Shown here in pieces: positions 1-11,000 of a DNA stretch of 64,000 nt (position 1 is its first letter; every line of letters starts with the position of its first letter). Made by a program: the position numbers and the translations under genes. The notes beneath the pieces are model-generated. The model saw only the letters and a program-made list of their open reading frames with translations. It was not told where the DNA came from and made no database searches. Source of the stretch: Oopsacas minuta (lineage: Eukaryota > Porifera > Hexactinellida > Lyssacinosida > Leucopsacidae); the NCBI GenBank assembly GCA_024704765.1, contig JAKMXF010000316.1, positions 62,001 to 126,000 of the forward strand, in the 5' to 3' direction.

Positions 1-384
1 CTAAAAGAACACCAAGTCTTGATCTGGAAGTCTTCATGTGACATTCGAGAATATGCTTCCGGGATTCAGTTACAATCTGTTCTGAAAAGTTTCGATTTTC
101 AGAATCAGTGACTAAAGAAAATTCAGGATCAAGCGATATTCTCTTTCTTGGATTGGATATTGTTAGATGAGTAGAGTGGAAAATCATGTTGCCCATGTTT
201 CAAGATCCTTCCTGCGGTAAGCCTCTCTGGATGTTAGAAGTGATTTAAATTTTAAATCGAGAGTAGCAGTTTCTTCATCGGATAAATGGTTGTTCTCAAT
301 AAGCTTCCTAACAGAGACTGTAACACTTCTTCCATTCGAAATATACAAATCATATGCCTCATTATTCGTGATTAGTACAGACAT
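1..384 (-). pseudogene. Transib transposase, N-terminal fragment (copy B)
   Basis: An ATG at 384 opens a frame whose first residues, MSVLITNNEAYDLY, match the start of the copy C transposase (FITQKEAYDIY). The frame stops at 184 (after ETWAT) and continues in another frame towards position 1, exactly as in copy A at 22470-22853, so both copies carry the same frameshift. The segment covers roughly the first 130 residues of a protein of about 710 residues; the catalytic core is outside the window. It is a dead copy and cannot encode an active enzyme. Confidence 0.8.
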
Positions 385-881
385 GATCCGCAAAAAGGCT
401 ACTTTAACATAGAAACATTTTGATATGTGATTGTAGGGTATTGGAATAACTAATAACCAGCAAAATATAGAATTTTACTGAAAAAATTTAAATCGTGTAA
501 AAATATATTTTTCGGATTTTTGTCCGATCTGGACAATGAATGACGTGATAAATTTTTGGGCAGCTTTTCACAAGCCTGGAAATTGATTAAATAGTTGACT
601 AAATATAGCAACATTACGTATATATTAACAACGTTTTGTCAAATTTTGTCAAACAAGAGATGCTACACTTCAATCAATGAGAAAAATTCCATATTATAAC
701 TTTGGGAGGGCCAAACTAGACACCCGGAAAAAGTACAAATGAATATCTAGACTAACCTATCAATGATTAAATTGTTGTTATAATATAGATTTATTATAAG
801 ATGTTTTTCACTCTTATATTTAGTATTTACATCAATTATGATTACATACATTAGGGCATAGGAATTTGCGGTTTGAACATA

Positions 882-1793
882 CAGTCAAGGGACAAAAGTA
901 TTCGACCACACAAATATAGTCATAAATTGTATACTCTTTCCCGCTCCTATATATTGTGTAGTCTATATTCGTAGCTGCAATCTAGTAATTTCCATAGAAT
1001 AACATATGTTTTTCAAGAATTTCAAAAAAATATTTTCGATTTACACTTTTTGAAGGTGTTAATTGTCAATAATTATTAGATAATTATTGATAATCAAATA
1101 TGTGGTAATTCAAAGCCTATTAAGAATCTATAATTTTTGACTTGATATTTGAATTCTACGTAGGCGAGTTACCCCAGATTGAAATTTCCAATCGAATTGA
1201 ACAGCTTTTACCAAAGTTATAGAAGAATTCCAATTTGTGCCATTTGTGCCACCTTTTGCCCAAGGTGGCACAAGTGGCCGCTACCAAGGAGTTATTTTGT
1301 AATTCAAGGGTTAGCATAGTCATATCATTCGAAAATAGTACTTTGACTTATTCCTCCTAACCCTAGTTGATTTCCTTGTAGTGCCGCTTTTTCCTGCCAC
1401 CTGTGCCACTTTTTCAAAGAGTGGCACAAGTGGGACAAATTGAAATTCTTCTATAACTTTAGTAAAAGTTGTTCAATTCGATTGGAAATTTCAATCTGGG
1501 GTAACTCGCCTACGTAGAATTCAAATATCAAGTCAGAAATTATAGATTCTTAATAGGCTTTGAATTACCACATATTTGATTATCAATAATTATCTAATAA
1601 TTATTCATAATTAACACCTTCAGAAAGTGTAAATCGAAAATATATTTTTGAAATTCTTGAAAAACATACGTTATTCTATGGAAATTACTAGATTGCAGCT
1701 ACGAATATAGACTACACAATATATAGGAGCGGGAAAGAGTATACAATTTATGACAATATATTTGTGTGGTCGAATACTTTTGTCCCTTGACTG
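882..1793. mobile_element. Palindromic MITE (foldback, TA-flanked) inside Transib B
   Basis: Two arms of about 400 bp are inverted copies of each other, with ends CAGTCAAGGGAC and GTCCCTTGACTG flanked by TA at 880-881 and 1794-1795. The centre carries GGCACAAGTGG-type motifs in opposite orientations. It has no coding capacity. The orthologous place in copy A (near 21969) is empty, so the insertion boundaries are certain. The TA duplication and CAGT start suggest mobilisation by a Tc1/mariner-type transposase. Confidence 0.9.
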
Positions 1794-1955
1794 TATATAT
1801 ATCTATTATCAGAAACACATAACAAAGTTGTGCGTAGTTAGGATTCCTAACTGCTTTTAATGCTGCCAATGATATTTTCGTACTAATAGAATTCGAAAAA
1901 TGCATTGAAATATGTTTGTTAAAATATGCCTATTTCCCCATATTGCCACACTGTG

Positions 1956-2259
1956 CGCTGATACCTTGTTATTTGGAAAGGCTGGTACAGAAATTTTCGT
2001 GACATTCTTTTATTGTTTCCCAAAGTTGGAACTGAAAAAGTACTATCGCACGAATATCACGCCTTGACAACTGTATTGAGGATTTGGTAACTAAAGAATC
2101 CAAGGATTATAAAACAATGCAATCTGAAAAGTATACAAGATAAAGTTACAAGATTTTCAGTGAAGTATATTCATCCCATGTTTATTCGAAACAAGTAATG
2201 ATTTACTTATATAAGAGCTCGCAACATAGTCAGGCTCAAAACTTATTGATTGCCCCTCG
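1956..2259 (-). mobile_element. 5' end of a split mariner
   Basis: On the minus strand the segment starts at 2259 with CGAGGGGCAATCAATAAG next to a TA (2260-2261). This matches the opposite mariner end at 28824. It then encodes a decayed mariner N-terminus (RDIRAIVLFQFQL, then NNKVSA) that stops at the Transib terminus at 1955. The next codons of the protein (ETVKRWYREFK) are found 23 kb away at 24907. The piece carries at least one frameshift and stop codons. Confidence 0.82.
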
Positions 2260-3383
2260 TAGTAAACTACTTTGCTTTTATCAAGCTCGTAGTGACCAAA
2301 CATACAGTGATCAGGTTGAGACAAGAAAAGCAAGTCCATTTAATCCAGAGTAGCTGAAAAGGTGGTCAGGTTAAAACCAACCAGTTGTTTCCATAACAAC
2401 CGAACAATACATCAGTATTCCATTAACATCATCTAAAATATCAGATTGAAAAGATCCATAATTTCTGTATATACTTCAGGCTATACGCAAATGAAATTAA
2501 TTGTGCAATATTTACGATTACGTAATAATAAGATTACCTAGCAAGCCTTTAAGTATCTATATGTTGAGATTCGTGAAACTAACGAAAGCTTGTGAGCAAG
2601 ATTGTTTTGAAACCCCAAATCAAATTTGATGTAAACCTGTTGATTCTTACCATAGGTGCACGGTGATATTTTTAGTTATCAGTAAACATGTACGAGCCAA
2701 GTGTAGAGTATCAAAACTTTCTTTATTAAACTGTTCATGATCTACTTGGAAATTCACTTTTCAGAATTCCGTTGATTGTGTAAACCATTGTTCAAGATTC
2801 GAACTTGTCCACAAGGCCAAAGACAACCGATCAAAAATCATCTGCTGTGAATCAGTGTAACAAATGAAAAAGGATTTGTTTAACTGTGTAAACATATGCA
2901 CTATGTGCATACAAAACTTTTGATACCTGGATATTTGAATTCCTATCTTGGTTTCCAACTTGTACATTTACTCTATAAATAGCACAATCAGACAGGGATA
3001 TTCAGTGGGGCACGAATACTTTTGATAGAGTAGTGTATAATGCTATAATACATCACTGTGTAATGAGTCTGAATGCATAAGTCAGAGCTGAGAGGAGCAA
3101 TGAAATGACCATAACTATGAGTAGATTTGTGGTGAGAGGTATGATAAATAGAACCCTTGATTACACAAACTATTCGAATGAATCAAATCATAAATAGTTA
3201 TAGTGAACACAGTCCCATGCTAATTCTTAACTATGTTTCAGACACCATTTCCTACTAATACAGATTTACACAATGCATTTTCCTCCATTGACCAGCTACC
3301 TCGCTACACACATTTGGTTAAACATTTTGCTTGCCATTCTATATATATTTGCCTTCAGTTAATTATCCAGTTTACACCTAGAG
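2260..3383. other. Intergenic, nothing recognised
   Basis: AT-rich DNA with no convincing gene. The short open frames here show no family motif and are closely spaced with stops on both strands. Confidence 0.5.
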
Positions 3384-3564
3384 CAGGGGTTTTCAACCTT
3401 TTTCTGACCACGACCCATTTTCCAACTTTTTAAAGCGTTCGCACCCCACCCGATGAAGGCATAACCAAAACGTAAATTTCAAAATGTATGTACTTAACTC
3501 GTATATATTATTCTAATCTAAATTTACTACATCTACAATACCAATAATTATCACACATGATTAT

Positions 3565-5327
3565 TTAATGTGATTTTTGTTGTTTTTCATCAACTAGCTT
3601 TTGAATTCTAGATTGTGTTATTGCTAAGCAGCAGCGTAGATCTGGTTCGACATCAAGTCTATTTCTAGCCTTAGTTTTGATTACTAGCATGCTAGAAAAC
3701 ACCACTTCACACAAATAAGTTGATGGGAATGGCATGAGTAACTTCAGGGCAATCTGTGATACTATTGGATAGCTTCCAAGCACAGAACTCCAAAAAGATG
3801 GCAAATCAACTCTTGAAAATAGTGTTTGTGCTCCTGAATCGTTTACAAGTTTGATGAAATCCTCCTTGCTGCATCGTGATTATCAGGAATGCGGTCATCT
3901 ATTTTGGCCAGAAAAGGATTTCGAACAAGATTAAATTTGGATTTTGTTGTTTCTGGAAAGTATCTAGAGAATTCATCTTTAAGTGATTGCAAATGCGTTG
4001 CAATGTCATTTTGCAAAGCTTCGCTGATACTAATTTCGCAATCTTCAACATAGCTACAGAGATGAGCAAACATTGTAATCCTACCACTATTTATCTTGTT
4101 TCTCCAGAGGTCAAGCATTGCTTGAAAGGCAGAAAGCTTGTCTACAAAATCGATAATATTACTATCTTTACCTTGCAATGAGAGATTCAGAGTATTAAGT
4201 CTTTCAAAAATATCGCAAAGATAACAAAGTCTAGTAATCCATTCGTGATTTTCGAATAAATCATGCCAATGTGTCCGCTTTTGGAGTTTTAAAAATTCTG
4301 TTGTTTCTTCCTTGAGGTCTAGAACACTTTTCAAAACATTGCCCTTTGAAAGCTATCTAACTTCAGTGTGATATAACAGATTCATATGCGCAGCATCCAT
4401 GTCTAAACAAAGATTTCTGAAGAGACGAGTGTTGACTGCGCTACTTTTAACGAAATTGACTATTTTAAATACCTCCTGCAAGATAACATTTAGCGAGGCT
4501 AGCAAAGTCTTCGCTGCAAGGGCTTCTCGGTCAATCATACAGTGATTTGTTATCACATCTGGGACAAACTGTCTAACGCGTGTCTGGAACCCAGAATGGC
4601 TTCCCAACATAGAAGGAGCGCCATCTGTGCAAACAGCCCAACTTTTTTCCAATCGAGACCTTCTTTTACAAAAAAAGGTATCTACTTTGTTGAAAACATC
4701 AATTCCACGTGTTTGAGAATCAAGTGGCCGACAAAACAGGAACTCTTCTTTGAAGTTAGAATCGTGGATGTAACGTACATATATCATCAGCTGAGCACAA
4801 GAAGAAACATCAGTTGGCTCATCTAATTGCAAAACAAAGATGGGTGACTGTTTGATTTGCTCCACAACTTGGTTCTTAATATCCTCTGACATTTCCTGAA
4901 TTCTGCGCTGAACATTGTTATCTGAAATTGACAGCGAACTTAGTTTTTTTACTACATCTGCTCCAATCATTATGCACACAATGTCTTTCGTGCAGGGCAA
5001 AACTAGCTCTTCACCAATAGTGGACACAACATATGATGCTTCAACTTCGGCTCTTATAGTAATAGCTGTCTGTCCTGTCGTATCAAGTCTAGATTTCTTG
5101 ACAGATTGAGATTGTCTTTGGAAGAAAGAAACATTTCGGTCATTATATGTTGAATGTTCTTTCTCAAAATGTCTTTTAAGCTCAAACGGCTTCATAGACT
5201 CTGCAGATAATACTTTCAGACATATCACGCATTGTGGTTTTTCAATACCTTCAATTACTATACTTGTAAATCCAAATTTCAGATAATCATCTAAGTAAGC
5301 ACGCTTCGGAGCACGTTTAGTTGCCAT
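3565..5327 (-). pseudogene. hAT transposase (SCAND3/ZBED5-like), broken
   Basis: The start at 5327 (MATKRAPKR) is followed by a BED-like zinc finger (CVICLKVLSAESMKPFELKRH, residues about 34-55). Next come the RNase H-like core with LQLDEPTDVSSCAQ (about 165-178) and CTDGAPSMLGSHSGF (about 232), and the C-terminal dimerisation region near 3780-3600 (ALKLLMPFPSTYLCE, then RNRLDVEPDLR). The core is interrupted by an in-frame TAG at 4353-4355, in HTEVR-stop-LSKG where relatives have tryptophan. A frameshift near 3845 follows. Length and domain order otherwise match full-length members, so only a few lesions separate it from an intact gene. It is not functional as read. Confidence 0.9.
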
Positions 5328-5456
5328 TTAAGTAAAAATACGATTAGAAAGACTTGTTAAAGTTGAAAGGCCTAGAAATGTCTCTATATAATTCTTTGTT
5401 GTACATACAAGCCTGGACTTCATAGGTTATTTAATAAAATGTTACACTTCAATATT

Positions 5457-5559
5457 GGAATACATACAATTCGTGACATTACAATTCGTGGCCTACAATT
5501 CGTGCCATTATAATTTGTGACATTACAATTCGTGACATGTCACGAATTGTATGTATTCC
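5457..5559. repeat. Short inverted repeat enclosing tandem ACAATTCGTGACATT units
   Basis: The 23 bases at 5457-5479 recur as an exact inverse at 5537-5559, and the space between holds four to five imperfect copies of ACAATTCGTGACATT. The structure lies inside the 5' untranslated side of the hAT element and could form a hairpin. No function can be assigned. Confidence 0.75.
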
Positions 5560-5739
5560 TTCAAGATTCTATTTCTTCTATGTTATTTCATAATCAATAC
5601 AATGATGTCATATAATGACAATAGGGTTTCTAATTACGCAATGCGACACTAACCACAAATTAATAGTAATAGAATCACTGAAATTCAGTAAAAATTCCTA
5701 CCTTCCACGACCCACTGGTTGAAAACCCCTGAGCTAGAG

Positions 5740-6229
5740 TGAATGTGACATCATTTTCTTTCTCAAGCTATTTCTACCTAATATGGCCTCCCACTCACCC
5801 GTGAAACGTCTTCAAAACTCCTTGAATGCGAGCAATAAGAAAAGGAAGAAGAAAATAATCATTGCAAACAAGCTCACGTGAGACGTATGATGATATCCAA
5901 GTACACTTCGGGAAGGAGTGGGTTCAAGACGGGCCTTTCTTCCATTGAAGATGTCTGTTGCACTCGTAACGAATGGTTTAAAGTAGAAAACGAGAATATG
6001 ACATGGCACACACGAACTCCAAAGTACCAGATCATGAAAGATGTACTATCGCTTTGATTTTCCGAGCTCGTATGTTTGAGGTTGCCATCTCATCTTGAAC
6101 AGATGCTCAAAAACTCAGTCAGCGTCTTTCGATCACAGATCTATTCTATTCAAAGATCATCATATCATTTCGGAGGAGCTATTTGAGGGGAGAGTGATAG
6201 CACTGATATACAACTTTTTACCTATAAAG
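5740..6229. other. Intergenic, nothing recognised
   Basis: No gene can be supported. A lysine-rich short frame on the plus strand at 5782 resembles a pogo/Tigger N-terminus only vaguely and is too weak to call. Confidence 0.4.
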
Positions 6230-6525
6230 TGTTCCCACTTCTGTAGATAATGGGACAGTTTATATCCATTAATTGTCCCAACATCTGTAGATAAAGGGAC
6301 AATTTATATCCACTAAATGTCCCAACATCTGTAGATAAAGGGACAGTTTATATCCATTAAATGTCCCAACATCTGTAGACAAAGGGACAGTTTATGTCAA
6401 TTAAATGTCCCAACATCTGTAGGTAATGGAACAGTTTATATCAATTAAATGTCCCAACATCTGTAGGTAATGGGACAATTTTTAGCCATTAAATGTCCCA
6501 ACATCTGTGAATATTGGGACATTTC
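6230..6525. repeat. 44-bp tandem repeat, about seven copies
   Basis: Units begin with TGTCCCAACATCTGTAG at 6274, 6318, 6362, 6406, 6450 and 6494, an exact 44-bp step, with a degenerate unit before the first. Each unit contains TGTCCC and, about 15 bases later, GGGACA, so every unit is itself a small inverted repeat. It lies immediately next to the 3' side of the ZMYM1-like hAT relic and could be a subterminal repeat array of that element. Confidence 0.92.
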
Positions 6526-6669
6526 ATATATATATATATTGTTAACAAATTATTCAATTGTTTTTGTCTCATTGTTGCTCTTTGCTAATTCTTTATTGCT
6601 TTCAAAGCTGAGTATGACCTTTGAGACGTGTAACTTGTCATGGGTATTACTAAATAGAGTTTCAATAAT

Positions 6670-8772
6670 TTATAAATTTCGCTGAACATCATTTGACTTC
6701 CAGGTATCTTGTTCATTATTCCGATAGCAGTTGAAATTTTTGTTATTTGCAGTGTTGTACCTTCTCCTTCCTTCAGATATGCTCTTGAATGTTTGAATAA
6801 TTATATTTCTGCAACTAATTTTTTGTATATTAATGTCTTTATGGCATGTATTCTTTATCTTCTCGATTTCTATTTCATCTAAACAACCATTTCCAGTAGA
6901 GATCAGAGTTGTTTGAATAGATGTTAACTTTTCCATAGCTTGTTTGTTAAACATTTGAATGATAGACGATATCAAAGTAACTAATACCTCAAAGTATTGC
7001 ATCTTGAAGTACTTATAGGATGTAAATGTGAGGAAATAATCCTGCTAAAGAACGAGGTATTGATGGCGGATAACAACGTAATTTTTCGATTTCTATTTCA
7101 CATAAGGAAAATTTGTCTTCATATTTCGGATCTGTCCTTTGGGCTTCCAAATACAGCAAGATACTTTTAATGCATGTTGCAGCGGTTTCTGCATTCAGAT
7201 TTTAATTTTGTAAAATAATTGCCACATGCTCGATGTGATAGAGAATTTTTCCGCAAGAATAATTGCTAACATGTTATTGAAACTTGATAGTTTGTCAAGC
7301 AGAGCTAATGATTTTGTTCCAGTTTCCCTCTCTCAAAACTTGATGATTCTAGGACAGCTATTAGGGGTTTGTAATTTGTGAAAATTGTACGGTATGCACT
7401 TCTACAGGTAAATCTAGTTGGACAAAGCTTTTCAGGGATTCAAACTGTGTCCATTTATTGTCTTCGTCGAAGATCAGCAGGTCTGAATTTTTTGGCAGGT
7501 GATCAATCTCTTTGGTGCTAGCAATATGAAATTGTATATTTCTTTGACAAAATCCTGAGCTTCTGATATAATTCTTACATTCTTTACAAGATCAAATAAA
7601 ACCAAATTCAGCTTTTGAGAATAACAAATAACGAAAATTGCTTCCTCAACAACCGATTTATAACGAGTGGCCACTTCAGAAATATGCCCAGGCGTTGCGA
7701 CGCGCCATCATATGATTGTCCTCGGCATATATTCTTATCTATTCCATCTCTTACGAGAATATCACATATCACATCAAACTTCACAGTTGAAGAATTTCTG
7801 GAAGTGCATATAGTCCTAAAGAGTCTTTATTAATGCTGAAATCATTATTAACCGTTCGAACACAAATAGAGAACTGTTCAATCCCAGAGCTATCACGTGT
7901 TCCATCAGCAATAACAGAAATACTAATTTTCACCTATTCTTCCTAGGATGGGAGTTACAATATGCCTAGCCATTATTTCTATTATCCCAGATATTATATC
8001 TTGACTCATATACTTTCCTGAATATAGCCAATTCTTTATATGATGATTATCTCCAGCTCTAAGTTTCAATAGTTAATTTAAATTTCCTTCAGTTCTTCTT
8101 TATTTCCCAGAGGGAACCCTTGGCGACATGTATACTTTATTGAATCTATCTGGGTCAGTAGTCCTCTATAATGCTGTTCATTTTGACTAACATCAATAGC
8201 TGCAAGTTGTTCACATATTGAAACTGAAGATATGCTTTTAAATTTCTGCACACAGGTTGTGAACTGACTTTGTTCATGTTTCTTGACTTTCTATTCCTTC
8301 CAATTGGAAACTCCCATATATATGAATGCCATTTCACCTTTTTCTAAATATAGATTAGTTTCAAATGTATAGTTCGTTTGCAGACAAAGCAAATGCCTTT
8401 TTATTGTAAATGCAATAGATGAGCCGATTGCATCGATCAAGTCAATGTCTTGGAATGTTCTTATCCAGACTGTAGAACCATCGACAGCCTTTTTCCTACA
8501 TGCTAGGAAATTACTTGCGTTAAAATCCTGTAAAGACCCATCACTTTCTAACGAGCAACATATGTTTTCACAGTTTAACCCCAGAGGATTTTCTTTTTCA
8601 TCTACACTTGAAGAAGAAGGATTAGTATGACAATTTCAGAGGAAATATATATTCTTTGATCCAATGCTGTATCAATAGATGAAACAAATCCATCATTTCG
8701 GCTTATTCTGGAAAAGTTGCCGAATGTTTGTTGCGCAGGATGCCGTACAACACAAGATTTCTTCGATGACAT
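6670..8772 (-). pseudogene. ZMYM1-like hAT transposase (DUF4371 type) relic
   Basis: Read on the minus strand from an ATG at 8772, frames interrupted by stops and shifts give a recognisable series. It includes GVSNWKE...KKHEQSQ near 8290, LLTQIDSIKYTCRQGFPL near 8150, GNFRELLKLRAGDN near 8060, ISVIADGTRDSSGIEQFS near 7910, SYDGAS near 7700, and a C-terminal EKLTSIQTTL region near 6930. This is the order of ZMYM1-type hAT transposases: a TTF-like finger, DUF4371, then a dimerisation domain. More than ten lesions are present, so it is long dead. Ends were not located with confidence. Confidence 0.82.
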
Positions 8773-8828
8773 TTCAAATTTTAAAACTACGTAGTTTGAA
8801 GAATCTCAAATTAGAATGGCGTCATCTA

Positions 8829-10197
8829 CAGTATGTCCAATAATTATTGCAACACATCATTATTTCTATTTCAACCACTGCTATAGTTCTAGTTGATAAG
8901 TAGTAGTTACTGTACTAATATAGAAAGTTAATTGGTATCTATTTGAAGATAAATCTGAGTAAACACAATGGGATTATATTTTTTGCTAATGAGGATGACG
9001 TCATTATTTACGATGACGTCATCATTTAGTACCTTTCATCATAAATTAGAAAATTCTCTTACCTTATAGCTGAATAATTTAGCATTTAGCGTTGATATGG
9101 CTCAAGAGGTGATGAGAGAAAAGATCAAAACTCTATTGATTGGCGATAAACATACACCTACTGAAATCTCACGCATTTTAGATGTTGATCGAGGGACAGT
9201 TTACAGGGTTAAAAAAAGGCTCCAAACAAATATGACCCTTAAACACAAAAGAGGCGGTGGTAGACCAAATTTACTCGGCAATTCAATAAAATATACAGCT
9301 ACTCAGTTCATCAAATCGGATCCAGAGACTAGTGTACGTAAACTTACAACCAGGATAACTAAAACAAAGAAACTGACTGTCAGTAAAAGTACAGTCCATC
9401 TTACTCTTCAGAAACTGAAATACTCTAAGCCATTTCCTGTCCAGATTCCATTGCTATCTGAAAAAAATCGTCTCTTCAGAATTGAATGGGCACAGAAAAA
9501 CAAATTTAAACTGTGGTGTAGAGCTGTGTTTGCAGATGAAGCCTCTTTCTGGCTTAATCGTGGGAAGGTTCGAATGTGGACAAAATCTGGAAAAAAAACG
9601 ATCACAAAAAACTACCAAACACTCACCGAAAATACACATATGGGCTGCATTTTCGTCTTTCGGTACCTTCCCATTGTGCATATTTCGTCAGAATTTGGAT
9701 GCACAATTCTTTGTTAAGATCCTTGAATGGCATCTTCTTTCGCAGGCTGAGGCTTTCCACGGAAATAGATGGTTTCTCGTTCAGGATAATGATCCAAAGC
9801 ACCGTTCAAAATTAGCCCAACAATGGATCTCAGAAAAAATGCCAAATAATGTATTTCAATGGCCCAGTCAATCACCAGACCTTAATCCGATAGAAAATCT
9901 ATTCGGCTGGTTGAAAAATCAAGTTGTAAAACAACATGCCAAATCACTAGCTGAGCTTGAAAAGTGTATCCAAACAATTTGGGATTCTCTCACACCCGAA
10001 TTTTTGGAACCCTATTGGAAGTCTATGAAGCGTAGATGTCAGATGGTCGTGGAAAACGATGGAAATAAGATCAAATATTAATCTTTAGTGTATTCTCAAC
10101 AAGTAGACATAAAATTAGATCATATACTTTCATATTTATTGTTTCTGGGTTACGCTAAGAAATCTCCCTAGTGTTGCAATAATTATTGGACATACTG
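8829..10197 (+). mobile_element. Tc1-like transposon, TA-flanked (DD35E spacing)
   Basis: The ends CAGTATGTCCAATAATTATT at 8829 and the inverse ending at 10197 are flanked by TA (8827-8828 and 10198-10199). They enclose 1369 bp and a single transposase gene on the plus strand. Terminal repeats are about 27 bp and match almost perfectly, so the element is not ancient. Confidence 0.93.
9097..10081 (+). pseudogene. Tc1-family transposase with one frameshift
   Basis: The frame from 9097 has an N-terminal helix-turn-helix pair (EISRILDVDRGTVYRVKKRL, residues about 22-41) and the first catalytic aspartate in FADEASFW (about 148). It then runs into a frameshift around 9635. Translation continues in the next frame to 10081 with the second aspartate in VQDNDPKH and the glutamate in DLNPIENLF. 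The spacing between the second aspartate and the glutamate is 35 residues, not the usual 34 of Tc1. One indel is the only lesion I see, so this copy died recently. Confidence 0.9.
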
Positions 10198-10361
10198 TAT
10201 ATATATCATTGTTCAGGTAACCATACACAGGAGTAAAAATCAAATTATCCTTTTTAGTCAATTCCTTAATAGTTGGATTCTTTGTCTATGTTTAATTATC
10301 CTATTATATTGCACAATGAGATCAATTTCCAATTAAAACTTGAAGCTTGCATTTTACACCA

Positions 10362-10485
10362 TTCAATGGCGTCGGTAGTTCATGAAAGGGGGCGATTCAG
10401 TGATTGTAAGTATAATAAAAGTGGAGTGGCTCACCTTCTCTAAATATTTATTGGGGGGCGCAGCCCCCTCCTATTCCGCTACTCC
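10362..10485. repeat. Possible hAT-type MITE remnant
   Basis: The GC-rich core GGGGGGCGCAGCCCCCTCC and loosely inverted flanks (GGCGTCGGTAGTTC against GGAGTAGCGGAATAG) resemble the MITE at 20351-20962. No target duplication was found. Confidence 0.35.
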
Positions 10486-10599
10486 TGGCAGTCGCCCTAG
10501 GCACGAGCACATAAGAGAGCCATGCAAAGTCCATAGGCGGCGGAATCGTACCGGAGCCATAGAGATTACTGTTGCCATAGCACTATAATTTATTTTGGC

Positions 10600-11000
10600 C
10601 GATCGAGAAGCCGAGGTAATTTACAACTAATTTGTTCAACTAGAGTTTAAAGTATTTTATAGTAAAGCAATAATCTTGAGAATATTGAATTATCATCATT
10701 TTCTACCCAGTTTTCTAGCTAACCACATAATTATCGGAAATATACATGAGGGAATTAAAGTCAAGGGTAATTATGCAATTTCGAGCAATTCAGGTAAATA
10801 TAGTGGAGCTTGAATCCACCCCTGGGGTGTAGGTCTATAAAATTCTGTAATTGTACCCTGGAGACAAGTGTTGTTGTATTAATTCGTCTTAAATCGTGAT
10901 TGGGTAAGATACTAAAGTTTTACTGATGTAACCCCGAGCCTAGCTTCACTATCAGTTTGTCGGCTATCAATTTTACTATTTATCTTAAATATTTAGATCC
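10600..11000. other. Presumed upstream region of the DIPK1-like gene
   Basis: AT-rich with no recognised element. The promoter of the following gene should lie here, but no defined motif can be pointed to. Confidence 0.35.

Larger units (their letters stand above)
1..1955 (-). mobile_element. Transib (RAG1-core-related) element, copy B, 5' part
   Basis: The terminus lies at 1955 and reads inward on the minus strand as CACAGTGTGGCA, identical to the start of copy A at 21800. After removal of a 912-bp MITE insertion (882-1793), the rest runs nearly base for base with 21800-22853 on the plus strand, so A and B form a large inverted pair. The window begins inside this element, so its 3' end is not visible. 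The five bases outside the terminus read CAGCG in element orientation. DNA beyond the terminus (1956-2259) is the 5' end of a mariner whose remainder lies next to copy A, which indicates that B's 5' end was once joined to A's 3' half. Confidence 0.88.
3384..5731 (-). mobile_element. hAT transposon with 8-bp target duplication
   Basis: The ends are CAGGGGTTTTCAACC at 3384 and its inverse GGTTGAAAACCCCTG ending at 5731. Flanking octamers are ACCTAGAG (3376-3383) and AGCTAGAG (5732-5739), seven of eight identical, as expected for the 8-bp duplication made by hAT elements. The 2348-bp element carries one transposase gene on the minus strand, now broken. Confidence 0.92.

Noticed and set aside
2157..3433. 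Several short frames between the mariner end and the hAT
   Set aside because: All under 70 codons, without motifs, and in AT-rich DNA where such frames are expected.
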